64,000 nt of DNA, taken from assembly GCF_003086295.3 (NCBI RefSeq), contig NC_092040.1, positions 3,038,001-3,102,000 on the forward strand. The letters are read 5' to 3'. Positions within the stretch are counted from its first letter, which is position 1, and each line of letters begins with the position of its first letter. Both the position numbers and the translations under genes were made by a program. Below are positions 22,698 through 35,362 of the stretch, in pieces. Below the pieces are notes generated by a model. That model searched no databases. It was not told the origin of the DNA and saw nothing but the letters and a program-made list of their open reading frames with translations. The DNA is from Arachis hypogaea (Eukaryota > Streptophyta > Magnoliopsida > Fabales > Fabaceae).

Positions 22698-25197
22698 AAT
22701 TTAAATTTTTAAAACAAGTAATTTTGTAACCGGATTCACTAATTTTGTATAATACATTATCCTTTGCAATACCACATATAATTGATGTGACGCTACAAGT
22801 GAAGTGATCTAACTTTGTCATGTCTCTATTTGTGGTTTAACTATATGCCGATATCTTAATGACTGAGAATTTAATTTTATTTAAACTATAGGGTACCAAA
22901 TCCTTTTTGCTAAGTTTTACGCTTTTTGTCTTTGTCAAACAAAATGAATAATAATAATAATAACTGTGATCTTTTATTAAAATAAATTCTTTCAAGTTAA
23001 TACAATATTAGTAGAAAAGAAAAGTGAAGCATAGAGGATATGCTAAGTTGAATATAATGCATAATAATGCTGCTCATTATTAATTTTTTTTTCTTTCTAA
23101 AAAAGAATCATAATAAAATAATGCAAGATGCTTATTAATCGCCTCTTGTTGAAATTCCGTATTAGAATACAATATGTCAATATTTGTATGTGGCGTTAGA
23201 ATTAGAATAATTATATTCTTTTTTTTTTCCTATTGAGAACTTACTATTTAGTTTCTACTACTCGTGGTTATTATTTGGCTAAAAAAGTTACAAAATAAAG
23301 AACAATAATTATATCCTCAATTTATCTTTTATACCAAAAGGATATTTACAATAATGACCTATTTTTTCTTTGTATGATCTCTCTTGTTTGGCAGAATGAC
23401 TATGGTTGCTGACTGCTAAAGTAAAGAAGAAAGACAAATGAAATTAGGGTTAGAATTTAATTTATATACGATATGTAAAATGACTAAAAAAATTTATAAT
23501 AAAAATAATTAAAAGTATTTCACATAAATTTGGAAATTAAGAGAGATGGGATGAAAATCCCCACTTGTGTCTCTGTGTCTATCTCAAAAAAAAATTTGTT
23601 TCTCATTCTCATTCACAGAAAAAAAAAAATCTTCATCTAAACGAATTTTCATTTAGAATAATAATTCCCGCAAAACTTTCCGTATTTTAAAAAATTTTGT
23701 CATTCCTAAATAAAATAAGTAATATAAGAATTTTGTTAAGTAGATAATAATTTTTGTAAACAATAGACTTTATAATTGATTTAATAAAGTAAAAAAATAT
23801 TTCATCCTTCAAATTATTTCATAAATTTTAATATTAGAATAACTATCTGTACATATAGTGAATTGAACATCCAACCATTATTAACTCTACATGAGTAAAT
23901 CGAATCAAAAGAAATAACCATCCAATTAAAAAGTAATAAACATAATCATTTACATACCTATTAAATTAATCATTCGACATATCCATTATTCACATTGTTT
24001 AATTCTATAATTCACTCTCTTATAGATTCATTTTAATATCTCAAATTTCTTCAATCACATACATTAACCAATTTGGTTTTTAAAAGAATCAACATCTTAA
24101 TTTAATTAGTGTTTAAAAAATACTACTGTAAATTAAATTGATATTTTATTAAATTTCTACCGGCGTATATGAAATAAAGCTTATCAACACATCATATTAT
24201 TATTAAAAAAATATTATTTATACACTAAAATTAACTACTAAAATCAGTCACTAATATATTTATATATAAATACATGTATGGTTTAATTTATTTTTAATAT
24301 GTATTTATATTCTAATATATATTTTATAATGACTGATTTATTTTAGTGTACACGTAGTATAACTCTATTATTAATTACTAGCGTGACACGTCAACTGAAA
24401 GTTAAAGAAAACTAATTTGACTTAACTTGATTCATATGTTTCATGAATGACCAAATTATTGAGACATTAAATCTTTTAAGGTTTAAACTGAACATTAACC
24501 TTACTGAAAAAAAAAATAGGTATTAGATTTGAATTCTTTATGCTATTATTAGTCTATATTAGTAAAATTAAACATATATTATATATTATTGAATAATCCT
24601 CACAAAAAGTCTATATATTGATACCTAATTGAAAACAAATCGAGAAAAAAAAAGTCTAGTATTGATTAATTAATTAATTAACTTAACCCTTCTTCTTTTC
24701 CCTTTTGTTTTTACTAATAAGTCCCGTAAATTCTATCAAACTTTTTGAGATATATTTCTTACTCCGCTGATGAGTGTGTGTCATGATTTGAGCATGCGTT
24801 TGTGAATAGAATAATATATACTTTATTTATTTAATTCACCTAGTCTGAAATGATGTGGAATAATAATAATAATAATAATAATCCTTAGCTTCCTTTTATG
24901 CATGGAAATGACACTAAAATTAAAGTTGATGTTGGGGTGACCTACTTATTTCTTTATTTCAATTAATTAAATCGCTGACAGAGAATTTTGTCCAAAGAAC
25001 ATTAATGAGAAAAAGAAAAAAAATTGCGAAGCAAAATTAAGAACATATATAGAAAACCAATTTTAATATTCTATTATCATTATTTTTTTATACTTGTAAA
25101 ATCACATGTCATCATCATTATTATTATATAACAATATAGCATAAAAAATAATATTAAAACAGGAAATTAACTTATAGAAATAAAGAATATTAGTTCT
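22698..25197. other. intergenic spacer
   Basis: AT-rich; no gene seen. It contains AAT microsatellites near 22946-22960 and 24862-24882 and a decayed MITE at 24211-24363. Confidence 0.6.
24211..24363. mobile_element. decayed MITE of the ACACCAAAAT family
   Basis: Left arm ATACACTAAAATTAACTAC; right end TTTTAGTGTACACG. The central TATATAAATACATG and TTTAATTTATTTTTAATATG blocks match the copy at 40221-40371 closely. Confidence 0.6.
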
Positions 25198-25202
25198 AAT
25201 AT

Positions 25203-25532
25203 TGTAACTTGAATCATTGTGACTGTAAGTTGATATTTATACATACTTGTAATCAGTTAAGAAATTGTTAGACTGTTAGACAAAGACGTTAGATAATTAG
25301 GGAATTAGTTATCATTATGCATTCTACTCCACACACATATAAAAACTGTATAGTGTATCACAGTTTTCAGTGTTTGAGAATCAATGAATACAACTTTACT
25401 CTTTCACTTTCTTTCTCCCCCTTTCCTCTTTTTTTTCTGTCCGATTCATCTTCTTTTCTTTGTTCTTCTCTGATCTCAGACTTGCACAATAGAGCTTGAT
25501 GAGAGTGCAACCTCTCCCTCGCCATTTTCACA
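25203..25532 (+). repeat. 5' LTR
   Basis: 330 bp, TG...CA ends. It contains a TATAAAA box at 25338-25344, a likely promoter for the element's transcript, and a pyrimidine-rich block at about 25400-25460 where most differences from the 3' LTR fall. Confidence 0.95.
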
Positions 25533-25552
25533 TGGTGCAGTGAGCGTGGAGG
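25533..25552 (+). promoter_or_regulatory. candidate primer-binding site
   Basis: Begins TGGTGCAGTGAGC directly after the LTR. The usual plant copia site complementary to initiator Met-tRNA is TGGTATCAGAGC. This one keeps TGGT, CAG and GAGC but with altered spacing, so it is either diverged or uses another tRNA. Confidence 0.55.
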
Positions 25553-25736
25553 AGAGGTGAATCTCCGATCAACGAGACTGAGTTCAGAAGCCTCCGGATC
25601 TGACTGCTGGAAGAAATTCGTCGATCCTTTCTGATCATTTTCTTCAAAGAAGATTCATTGATTCTTTTTTTTTCTTGATTCCTCTGGAACAATCCTATTT
25701 CAACGACCTCAATCGTTATTCTTCTCTCAATCTCTG

Positions 25737-26711
25737 ATGGCTGATAATCAGAGAGCGGTTACTCCTACAATGGACGCACAATCTATTGCAACCTTTTTGA
25801 ATCAAATTGCAGTGTTTCAGGCTCAGATGGCGAAAACTCACATCAATCCGATGCAAGATCCAACAAGTCAGTATTACATTCACCCGAGCGAAAACGCTGG
25901 TACGCCTTTTATTCCAATTGTTCTTACTCCTAATAATTACGGTCCATGGAGTAGAGCAATGTTGTGAGTTTTAGAAGGAAAGAACAAATTGAAATTCATT
26001 GATGGTTCGTTGCCTCGACCACATGAGAATGATCCTCTGTTTGACGCCTGGAAATGCTGCAATACTTACTTAGTTTCTTGGATTAACTTGTCTTTGAGCC
26101 CTGACATTTCCAACAGTGTAAGTTGGAACAACGTCGCTTCTGATCTGTGGAGAGATTTGAAGCATCGATACTATCAAGGTGACAAATACAAAATAGCTAA
26201 ATTGCAAAAAGATTTGTTTGCCATGAAGCAAGGAGGCCTAGACATTACCTCTTACTATACGAAAATGAAGTCAATTTGGGAGGATCTTGGAAATTTCAGG
26301 CCAATTCCTCATTGCCGTGACTGCGATCTGATATGTTCCTGTGGATTGGAAGTAATACGCCAGTACAGACGTGAGGATTATACCACACGACTATTGCGAG
26401 GGCTCAATGACCAATACTCTTCAGTGCGGTTGCAATTGATGCTGATGAATCCTATGCCCGATTTGGATACGGCTTTCTCCATGCTGAGTCAACAAGAGCG
26501 GCAATTTGGGGAAGCACCAGAATCTAAGGTGTTCTTCAACAGAGCTGCCACAGAGTATCCATCATTTGAAGACAAAAGCAAAGGGAAAGGTAGAGGGAAA
26601 GGCAGAGGTCGTGGTAAGGGTAATCGGCCTCAATGCACCTTTTGTGATCGCACCGGCCATACTGTGGAGACATGTTACAAGAAGCATGGATATCCACCTC
26701 ATTTGCGCTAA
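25737..26711 (+). pseudogene. copia gag, interrupted by an in-frame stop
   Basis: The frame opens at ATG 25737. A TGA at 25965-25967 interrupts it and the same frame then runs to a TAA at 26709-26711. The first part contains the LTPNNYGPWSRAM motif of the Retrotran_gag_3 family; the second carries the UBN2-like helical gag core. A CCHC zinc knuckle near 26635-26677 (C-x2-C-x4-H-x4-C) is preceded by a basic KGKGRGKGRGRGK stretch. The role is packaging of the element RNA in virus-like particles. Both stops are single codons in an otherwise good frame, so they look like point mutations acquired after or shortly before insertion. Confidence 0.85.
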
Positions 26712-28856
26712 AGGCAAATTGGCAGTATCAACTACATATCAACTGATTCACAGGCTGGGAAGGTTACTGATGAACTCGGCCAAAGCAATCTAAGCACTAC
26801 TTGTCAGAAGGAAGCTAGTGAAGCATTAAAACTTGACCTCACTCAATTCCAAAAGGAAGCTATACTCAAGCTCCTTCAGGGTCAGGATGCTCAGTCACAA
26901 CCTCATACTGCACCTCAGGCACAACTTCCCCCACACACTTCTCCAATGAGTCAAGGTAGAAATGTTTTAAAATACAGCACCATAATTTCTTCCTTTGTTG
27001 CTGTGAAATCCACCCTTTAGGTCATTGACACAGGGGCAACTGATCATGTGACTTTTGATCTTAATGATTTTGAGTCACACCATCCCATTCCCCCTATAAT
27101 TGTTAGAATGCCGGATGGTACTCAAACAGTTAGTAACATCATTGGTACCATCCGCTTCTCTAATCAATTACACATTGCAAACATACTTTTTATTCCTACT
27201 TTTGACTTCAAACTGATTTCTGTGTCAAAACTGACCAAAAATTTAAAATGTCAAATGCTTATTAATGATACACTTTGTGAGATCCAAGACCAAGCTACTT
27301 TGAAGAGGATTGGAGTAGCTAAATGCACCGATGGCTTATATACAATGGATAGCAAACCAATTGTTGGCACTTCTGCATTTATAGATAGCAAATTGTCTCA
27401 TAATTCTGTGGTTGTAGCTACTGCCACTTTGGGAAACTCTGCTGCTATAGTCAATAAAGTGGATGCACTTTGGCATTCACGGTTAGGTCATGTTCCACAA
27501 CACATGTTAGAAATAATGCACAAAATATATCCTATGATTGATTGTGCTAAACACATACATCCATGTAATTCTTGCCATTTAGCTAAACAAAAGAAATTAC
27601 CCTTTTCTTATAGTGTAATTAAATCTGCTAATTGCTTTGATTTAGTTCATGTGGACATTTGGGGACCCGTTTCAACTCCTTCCTTTAATGGCAAAAAGTA
27701 TTTTCTCACTATAGTTGATGATAAAAGTAGATACACATGGATTCATTGCATGCATCATAAGTTTGAAACTTTTGAACATATTATACATTTTGTTAGATAT
27801 GTACAAACTCAATTTGGTAAAACTGTTAAATGCTTCCGCTCTGACAATGGCCCTGAATTTGCTTTGAAATCCTTTTATGCCTCCAATGGTATTTTGCACC
27901 ACACATCTTGCGTGGAGAGCCCACAGCAAAATGGCATTGTAGAACGCAAACACCAACACATACTAGGAACTGTACGGGCCTTGATTTTTCACTCTTCCTT
28001 GCCAAAATGCTTTTGGACATATGCTGTTAAACATGTAGTCCACTTGATTAATATTCAACCTAGTCATTTTCTTAAAAATAAAGTACCTTTTGAAATCATC
28101 TTTGGAACTTTGGCAAATTTATCCAATTTAAAGATCTTTGGGTGCTTGGCTTATGCCTCTACTATGGTTCATGGCAGAACCAAGCTGGATCCTCGGGCCC
28201 GTAGATGCATATTCTTGGGTTTCAGGGAGGGTACCAAGGGTTATATCCTGTTTGATTTGAACTCCAAGAATATTTTCACCTCTAGGAATGTTATATTCTA
28301 TGAGGATTTTTTTTCATACAATAAAATTAAAAATTATGCATTAAAACAAGTAGATTCAACACCCAAAACTCATCACCATGCACATCACCTTGATTCCTTA
28401 GATAACACAGATCACTTTTGGTGTCCGCCTACCGTAAATGAAGAGCATGCCAACACCACCACTTACAATCATGTTGCATCATCTATATCATTTTCACCCC
28501 CTCAGCTAAAAGAGGATACTGCCATGCATTCATCATCTCATACATTAGAAAATAATTCCACATTGCATACATTAGAAAATAATCCACCTTTCATTGAAAC
28601 AAGAAAGTCAACCCGAATTAGGACAATGCCAACACACTTAAAGGACTATCATTGTGACATTCCTGGTGCAAAGTCTACGGTTAATACTGTTTGCAGGTAT
28701 CCTATCTCACAGTACATGTCATATGAGGCACTAAGTCCAAAATACAAGGCCCTTTCTTTAGCCATTGTCAAAACTGTTGTGCCGCGCACCTATGAGGAAA
28801 CTGCTGTTCATCCTTGCTGGAAGGAAGCCATTAACAGTGAACTTGAGAGGCGTTGA
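26712..28856 (+). pseudogene. copia protease and integrase region, interrupted
   Basis: Same frame as gag. The frame continues after the TAA at 26709 and meets a TAG at 27018-27020 immediately before the aspartic protease motif DTGA (about 27027-27038). From 27048 it is open to 28856. The integrase has an HHCC zinc finger (WHSRLGH ... CNSCH, about 27470-27575) and catalytic residues D at 27654, D at 27843 (DNGPEF) and E at 27915 (ESPQQNG). The frame ends at a TGA (28854-28856), apparently because two extra bases (a repeated AG) shift it about 10 bp earlier. The catalytic residues are all present, so inactivation is through stops and shifts rather than active-site loss. Confidence 0.9.
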
Positions 28857-30345
28857 GGCAGAATCAAACTTGGTGTGTAACAAAACTCCCAACTGGCAAG
28901 AGGGCAATTGGTTGCAAGTGGGTCTTTCGAGTGAAGTTCAATCCGGATGGAACTGTTGAACGTTACAAGGCGAGGCTTGTGGCAAAAGGATTTACTCAAG
29001 TTGAAGGAGTAGATTTCATAGACACCTTCAGTCCCGTTGTTAGGATGACTACATTGCGCATAGTTTTGGCTCTAGCTGCAGCCAAACAATGGCATGTTAA
29101 GCAATTGGACGTTGATACAGCGTTCCTCCACGGAGATTTACATGAAGAAGTGTACATGAAGTTGCCTCCAGGATTAGATGGGACCAATCTGAATTCATCC
29201 CTGTTTGCAAGCTACAGAAGTCGCTGTACGGATTAAAGCAAGCCAGCCGTCAGTGGAATTTAAAGCTCACAGAAACACTCACCATTGCTGGTTTTGTTAA
29301 ATTCGAAGCAGATCACTCCCTGCATTCGAATATCACTCCTCGTAGCATTACAATCATCATGGTTTATGTTGATGATCTGGTTTTAACTGGAAATAACTTG
29401 ACAGAAACTGATCATGTCAAGAAATTGTTGGACAACAAATTCAAAATAAAGGACCTTGGTGATTTAAAATATTTTTTGGGGATGGAAATGGCAAGGAATT
29501 CTAAAGGCATTCATCTCTGCCAACGAAAATATGCACTGGACATTATCAAGGAATTTGGTTACTTAAATTGTAAACCGGTTAGCACTCCAATGGATTACAC
29601 GTATCCTTCAAAGTTATCAAAGGAAAGTGGCATTGCACTGCAGGATCACACTCCTTACCGTCAATTAATTGGTAGGCTTCTCTACCTCACAAACACACGC
29701 CATGACATCTCCTATGCTATTGGGAGATTGAGCCAATTACTTGACTGTCCAACTGATGCTCACATGCACGCAGCCTATAGAGTTCTTCGTTACCTAAAGG
29801 GGTGTCCCTCATTGGAAATTTTCTTTTCATCAGCTAATGATTTGAAGCTAACAGGATTCTGTGATGCTGATTGGGCTACATGTGTGGACACTCGACAATC
29901 CATCACAGGACATTGCTTTTATCTTGGAAATTCTTTGATCAGTTGGAAGAGCAAGAAGCAAAGTACTGTAGCCAGGTCATCTTCGGAAGCAGAATACAGA
30001 GCCTTAGCTGCTGCCATATGCCAAGCTCAATGGCTGTCCTTTGTGATGAAAGATATCAGTGTGCCATTAACTGAACCCATCACTCTTTTTTGTGATAATC
30101 GTTCTGCCATTCACCTTGCTACTTACCCCGTATTTCATGAGCGCACAAAGCATATCGAAGTGGATTGTCACATCGTTCGAAACCAGCATTTATTAGGCCT
30201 TATCCATTTGATGTCGTCTCCTCTAGCAATCAACTCGCTGACTTCTTAACCAAAGCCTTGGCTCCAGGTCCCTTCACTGTGAACGTTTTCAAACTGGGTC
30301 TTCTGGACATTCATGATCCCAGTTTGAGGGAGGGTGTAACTTGAG
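28853..30345 (+). pseudogene. copia reverse transcriptase and RNase H, frameshifted
   Basis: The reverse transcriptase begins in the frame at 28853 ([22 protein letters not shown]). A frameshift near 29195-29203 moves it to the frame carrying SLYGLKQA and the catalytic YVDD at 29365-29376. RNase H follows with SSSEAEYRAL near 29980. A further frameshift near 30190-30212 separates the last block, which includes NQLADFLTKAL and runs to about 30345, just into the 3' LTR. Both polymerase active-site aspartates are intact, but no single frame gives a full enzyme. Confidence 0.9.
30321..30334 (+). promoter_or_regulatory. polypurine tract
   Basis: AGTTTGAGGGAGGG directly before the 3' LTR TG; the expected plus-strand primer for reverse transcription. 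Confidence 0.8.
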
Positions 30346-30663
30346 TCATTGTGACTGCAAGTTGATATTTATACATGCTTGTAATCAGTTAGGAAATTGT
30401 TAGACTGTTAGACAAAGACGTTAGATAATTAGGGAATTAGTTATCATTATGCATTCTACTCCACACACATATAAAAACTGTATAGTGTATCACAGTTTTC
30501 AGTTTTTGAGAATCAATGAATACAACTTTACTCTTTCACTCTCTTTCTCTCCCTTTTCCCTTTTCTTCTGTCTGATTCATCTTCTTTTCTTTGTTCTTCT
30601 CTGATCTCAGACTTGCACAATAGAGCTTGATGAGAGTGCAACCTCTCCCTCGCCATTTTCACA
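30335..30663 (+). repeat. 3' LTR
   Basis: 329 bp, co-linear with the 5' LTR, with about 11 hand-counted substitutions and one 1-bp indel. The last 80 bp are identical in both. Confidence 0.95.
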
Positions 30664-30668
30664 AATAT

Positions 30669-31702
30669 TTCAATCATATACATAAAATATTTTACACTAT
30701 CACTGAAATTACATCTTTGTCAATAAATTTTAAATTAATTTGAGAAATAAAAGATTTACACTATTTTGATAATAATGCATAACATACACTAATTCTAATA
30801 ATGAGTACCGAATATAGTTATTTTTCTTGATGAACTAATAATATATAGTTTGATGGTTGTTTAAAAATAATTATATATTAAATAAAAAAATGAATAAATT
30901 TGTAAACAATGCATGCTTACTTTATGATTTTTGGTAGCCTAATTAAAATGAATAAATATTTTTTTTGTTAAAGTAATATATATGAGCAAATTAAATCTTA
31001 GTATAAAAAATAAATAATTGGAGAGTATACCCTGGCCATAATTTTTATTTGAAAAAGCTAGTCGGCCCAAGCAGAATAAAATTATAAAGTTATTATCAAC
31101 AAACAAGTTATCACGAGAGAAATCATGAACCGAAAGTGTTGCAATTTATGCTTCATCTTTATGGTGTAAAAAAGTTGCATTAATTAAGCAATAAAAGACT
31201 TTCATATAAATCAGCTGAGATTCTTTCATAAGAGATACATTATTTTATACAAATTAAATGAACAGAAGAATAAAAGAACAATTTCCTTTGAAGAGCATAT
31301 ATTACATTTGAATCTTTATAAGGATGCCTCTAAATGGTATCAAGTCATTATTATTAGCAAAAAAAAAAAAAAAATAGAAGCTATATAATCCTTATTTCCT
31401 TAGTCTACAAATGGAGGTTGATTATTATGCATATGGGATATATTCCTTGTTTAGTGAGACTTTACAACTCATTAGAAATCAAAAGAAAGATTTAAAAACT
31501 ATTTGACATACTAATTATATATTATTAGTGAGGCATTCATTCATATCCCATCAAAATCTTGTATATAATTCATTCAATGCTAAATTTATGTATGCACTAT
31601 TTTATAAAATAGTATTAGAATAATTGAGAATAAATAAAAATAATCCAACTTCAAAAATTAATTTATAAAATAAAAAATGCTTCGTAATTATAAATTATAT
31701 AA
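30669..31702. other. intergenic spacer
   Basis: AT-rich; no gene seen. Confidence 0.6.
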
Positions 31703-32014
31703 TGTTTAATTACTCTGTTGGTCCCTATAGTCTCGCGAAATTTTCAATTAGGTTCCTATACTTTTTCTCCTTTTAATTGAGTCATTGTACCAATTTTTTT
31801 TAATTGGATCCCTACATTTTTTTTTCCTTTTATTTAGGTTCCTATACTAAATCTTTTTTTTTTTAATTGGGTCCCTATAAAATTAAGCCAATTACTACTA
31901 AAAGAGACTTAATTGAAAAAAAAAATTAGTACAAGGACTCAATTAAAAAGAAAAAAAGTATAAAGACCTAATTGAAAATTTTACAAAATTATAGAGACCA
32001 ACAGTAATTAAACC
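31703..32014. mobile_element. 312-bp foldback MITE, Mutator-like
   Basis: Almost the whole element is an inverted repeat. The left arm TTTAATTACTCTGTTGGTC pairs with the right-end complement GGTTTAATTACTGTTGGTC, and TTTTCAATTAGG recurs on both arms. Inside are several copies of an AATTGGGTCCCTA-like word. A perfect 9-bp TSD, ATTATATAA, flanks it at 31694-31702 and 32015-32023. Confidence 0.8.
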
Positions 32015-32023
32015 ATTATATAA

Positions 32024-34373
32024 ATATTTTATTATTAAGAGATATGAAATCTATAATATATTAATCTCACGTAAATATTTATAGTAGTTGATCCAATAAT
32101 ATTGGGCCATATAATTTTTAATATTATATTAGAATTAAGATTAAATTTGACTCAAAATATTCTTATGTTGATAAAAAATATCTCACACTTATAATGTGTA
32201 GTTGATAAATTAGTTTAAGTGCAAGAGAATAATTTTATAGAGGTAGTGATATAATACAATTCAAAAGGGTATTGATTATATAATAACCTACATCATCTTT
32301 ACAATTGGAGTAGTCCTCTTCATTCCCATGCCTTAGCTTTTTCTTATGCATGTGGATTCTATTTTAATAGAATCTACTAGCTAGTTGAATCATATAGTAA
32401 CATCTCTATCATATGTATAACCTAATTAAAGCCCTCATAGTATATGACATGAAAATTCAAAGCAATATATGCCACAACAATGATGGGTACCTCTCATTAT
32501 TGGGACAAAATAAACAAGAGTAAGTTGGTGTTTGCTTTTAGGACCAGCCATATGGTTACATTTGAGACGCATATAGATATAGTGTTCACACACCTAAATT
32601 AAATAATAGGTTAAAATTAAATTTTCATATTTATTTTTACAACCAAATTAAAGCTAATAATACTCTATCAACCAATTTTAATCAATAAACAAATAAATTA
32701 ATTTATTCACAATTTTTTTAAATTATAATTTATTTATTTTTTACTTCTTCTCTTTCTTCTTAATATTATAATTTCACTCATTTCCACCAAATTTTGTCAA
32801 TAAACAAACAAATTTATTATTATTTTTTTAAAATTTACTTTTTGCCCTTTCTTATTTTTTATCTTTTCAATCAACATCATAATTTTACTCATCACCAGTC
32901 ACTCACCATTATCGATCGTCACTCACCATTATCGATCGTCGACAATCTCCCTACTATCACAGACAATTCTAAATCTTAAATTTAAACTTTAAATATTAAA
33001 TTTTATATCCTAAATTATTAGATTTACTATGTTTTACTTTCGAATATTTTTTTACTTGCGTTTTATATGTTTTAAATTTTGGATTTTTTATATTTATTTT
33101 TTTTACTTATTAGGTGTGTTTCAAATTGGTTGATTGGATTAATATTGGGTTGATATACTTTTTCTTAATGTTATGGGGTTAATTAACATATACATGATGA
33201 TTGATGATGGGGCCGGGGTGTGTGTATATATATATATATATATAGTGGTTAATTAAAAGAGCACCACTTTGTTTAATAATGGAGATGAAGGGCCAACTGA
33301 AACTGATTGCGGCACCTGCACTACACTTTCTATTCTCTTTATAACTGAAATTAATTATATTATCTTTTAATTCCAACTGCATTACTCCTATGTTTTCAAA
33401 AAAGATGATGGGAATTATTATTAAACAATCATGATCTCTTCAGACTAGCCAGCTATTTATTAATTGGATCACTAACTCACTACTTCATTCTAAGTTAATG
33501 TTTTTTTTCTTCTCTTAATTGCAACATTGCATGTTCTTATTTATGTACATGTTATTACTATCTTCAACAAGAGAAGTGGGAAAAAGCACAACTTTAATTT
33601 GTGTGTAAAAAAGTTTATTAATTGTTTATTAGGCATTTATTGAGAAGAAATTAAAGCCTAGCAATAATACTAATGCAAATTGTATACTTGTGAATTATTA
33701 TATATTGTTTTCCAACGCTTCCATGACATGCAATTATTAATTAATAGATGGAAAAAGAAAAGGACAAGAGAAATAGTTAATTAATATGTTAGTTGATCAT
33801 TAAAGGCTTCATAAATTTGATGAGTTTAATTAGGACAATTGAATCCAATGTAAACGAAATACAAGTTAAGTTATACTCCTTTAAAGCGAAAAAAATAGTA
33901 AAATAAAAAAATTAATTTTCTTAAATCAAAACAGTGAATATTATACATAATAAAAATTATAAATTTAATCATGATTAATTTTTTATTTTATAATTTTTTT
34001 TTCTAAAACTACTAATGAAATATATATATTCAATTTTACATGATTATATTGCACCCTAATAGTCAGATGGAGTTTTATTTCGAATTTAACTTTAGGATTT
34101 AAGATTTAATTTTAAGATTATTGGTAGTTAATAATCCACATATATATAGTCACCATGAACTAACTTAATTTATAACTAAAAAAATTTAAATATTAAAATT
34201 ATCAATTTTTAAAAATTCAAAAATCAAACTAATTAAGCACTACTGAATAAAAAAATTGATTTCCAATCCCATTTAATTTAATTTAATTTAAAGTAAAATT
34301 AATAATTTATAGTTTGTCCTATTGTTAGATGTAAATACACATGGTAAGCACATATATTTGCAATGGGGCATGT
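32024..34373. other. intergenic spacer
   Basis: No gene seen. It contains a tandem duplication at 32901-32940 and a TA run at 33223-33244. Confidence 0.6.
32901..32940. repeat. tandem duplication, 20-bp unit x2
   Basis: ACTCACCATTATCGATCGTC occurs twice head to tail without mismatch. Each unit includes the palindrome CGATCG. Confidence 0.9.
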
Positions 34374-34383
34374 TAATTATGTG

Positions 34384-34515
34384 GTGAAAACTCAAGTGCA
34401 ATCGACTTTACATGAAGTTAATAGGTGAGAATCGTTAGATGAAAATTTAGTCAAATCATTTAATAACTCTCAGTTATTAATTTCACGTGAAGTTGACTGC
34501 ACTTAAATTTTTATC
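34384..34515. mobile_element. 132-bp Mutator-type MITE, copy 3
   Basis: Starts GTGAAAACTCAAGTGCAATC and has the arm TTTCACGTGAAGTTGACTGC near its right end. The flanks TAATTATGTG (34374-34383) and TAATTTTGTG (34516-34525) form a 10-bp TSD with one mismatch. Same family as 14002-14142. Confidence 0.75.
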
Positions 34516-35362
34516 TAATTTTGTGTGGAAATGAGAATCCAAAATTCCAGAAAATAGAGAGCAAATTAAGGTGGGGATGATGTGGAAAAAATAAGGTAAG
34601 ATAATAATAAAATGAGATGTGATGCTAAGAAATAATCCCAGGTGCCAACTGCAACATTTCCAGACACCATAACCCCAATAGGGAACACGCGTGTGCCCCT
34701 TTGTCTACTGTCTCTCTTCTTTCCCTTTCACCTTTCTTCAAATTTTCAAGCCAGTTTTTCTTTAGAATAAAGTGTGCAAATAATTTCCTAAACTTTTTTA
34801 AATTTCTATTTTTCAATTTCTTTTCATTCCGTGGTGTCTTAGTTTTATTTGCAAATTGAATCACTTTATAATAGAAGAGATTAGTAGGATGTATTATTTT
34901 TTCTTAGCTTCCTTACTTTTTTTTTTGGCATGCACTAGTTGACTATTTTATATATAGTAGTGTTATTAATTGAAGGACATATTCTAAAAATAGAATATTT
35001 AAATTGTATTATTTAGGATAAATTTCAATTTATACTATATTTGTTTTAATTTAAAATATTTTTATCATTTTCACCTAAATATATAACTATTAATTTAGAT
35101 AAAAATATATTAAATACTTATTATACTAAGACAATAAAATATTTATTTGAATACATTAATTTTTTTAAAAAATATAGGAGAATTTTATTCAAATTCACAA
35201 TTATTTATTTGAATCTGGAAGTTACATGATATGATCCTTTCCTTTTTTTGCCCACTCATTCATTTGGTTATTTGCTAATGTATATGTTGAGTTGTAGGAA
35301 TGTGGTGAATTCATAATATTAGTCCCCCACCACCTAAAACTCAAACATTAAGACGAAAAATT

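Larger units (their letters stand above)
25203..30663 (+). mobile_element. complete Ty1-copia LTR retrotransposon, coding-defective
   Basis: A 5,461-bp element with two LTRs (25203-25532 and 30335-30663) that begin TGTAACTTGA and end TTTTCACA. It is flanked by the perfect 5-bp TSD AATAT at 25198-25202 and 30664-30668. The domain order gag, protease, integrase, reverse transcriptase, RNase H defines Ty1-copia. A TGGT-starting primer-binding-like site follows the 5' LTR and a purine tract precedes the 3' LTR. By hand count the LTRs differ at about 11 substitutions plus one indel, roughly 3%, so the insertion is fairly recent. The frame carries three internal stops and about three frameshifts, so it cannot make its own proteins. 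The gag type suggests the Ale/Retrofit-like group, tentatively. Confidence 0.95.
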
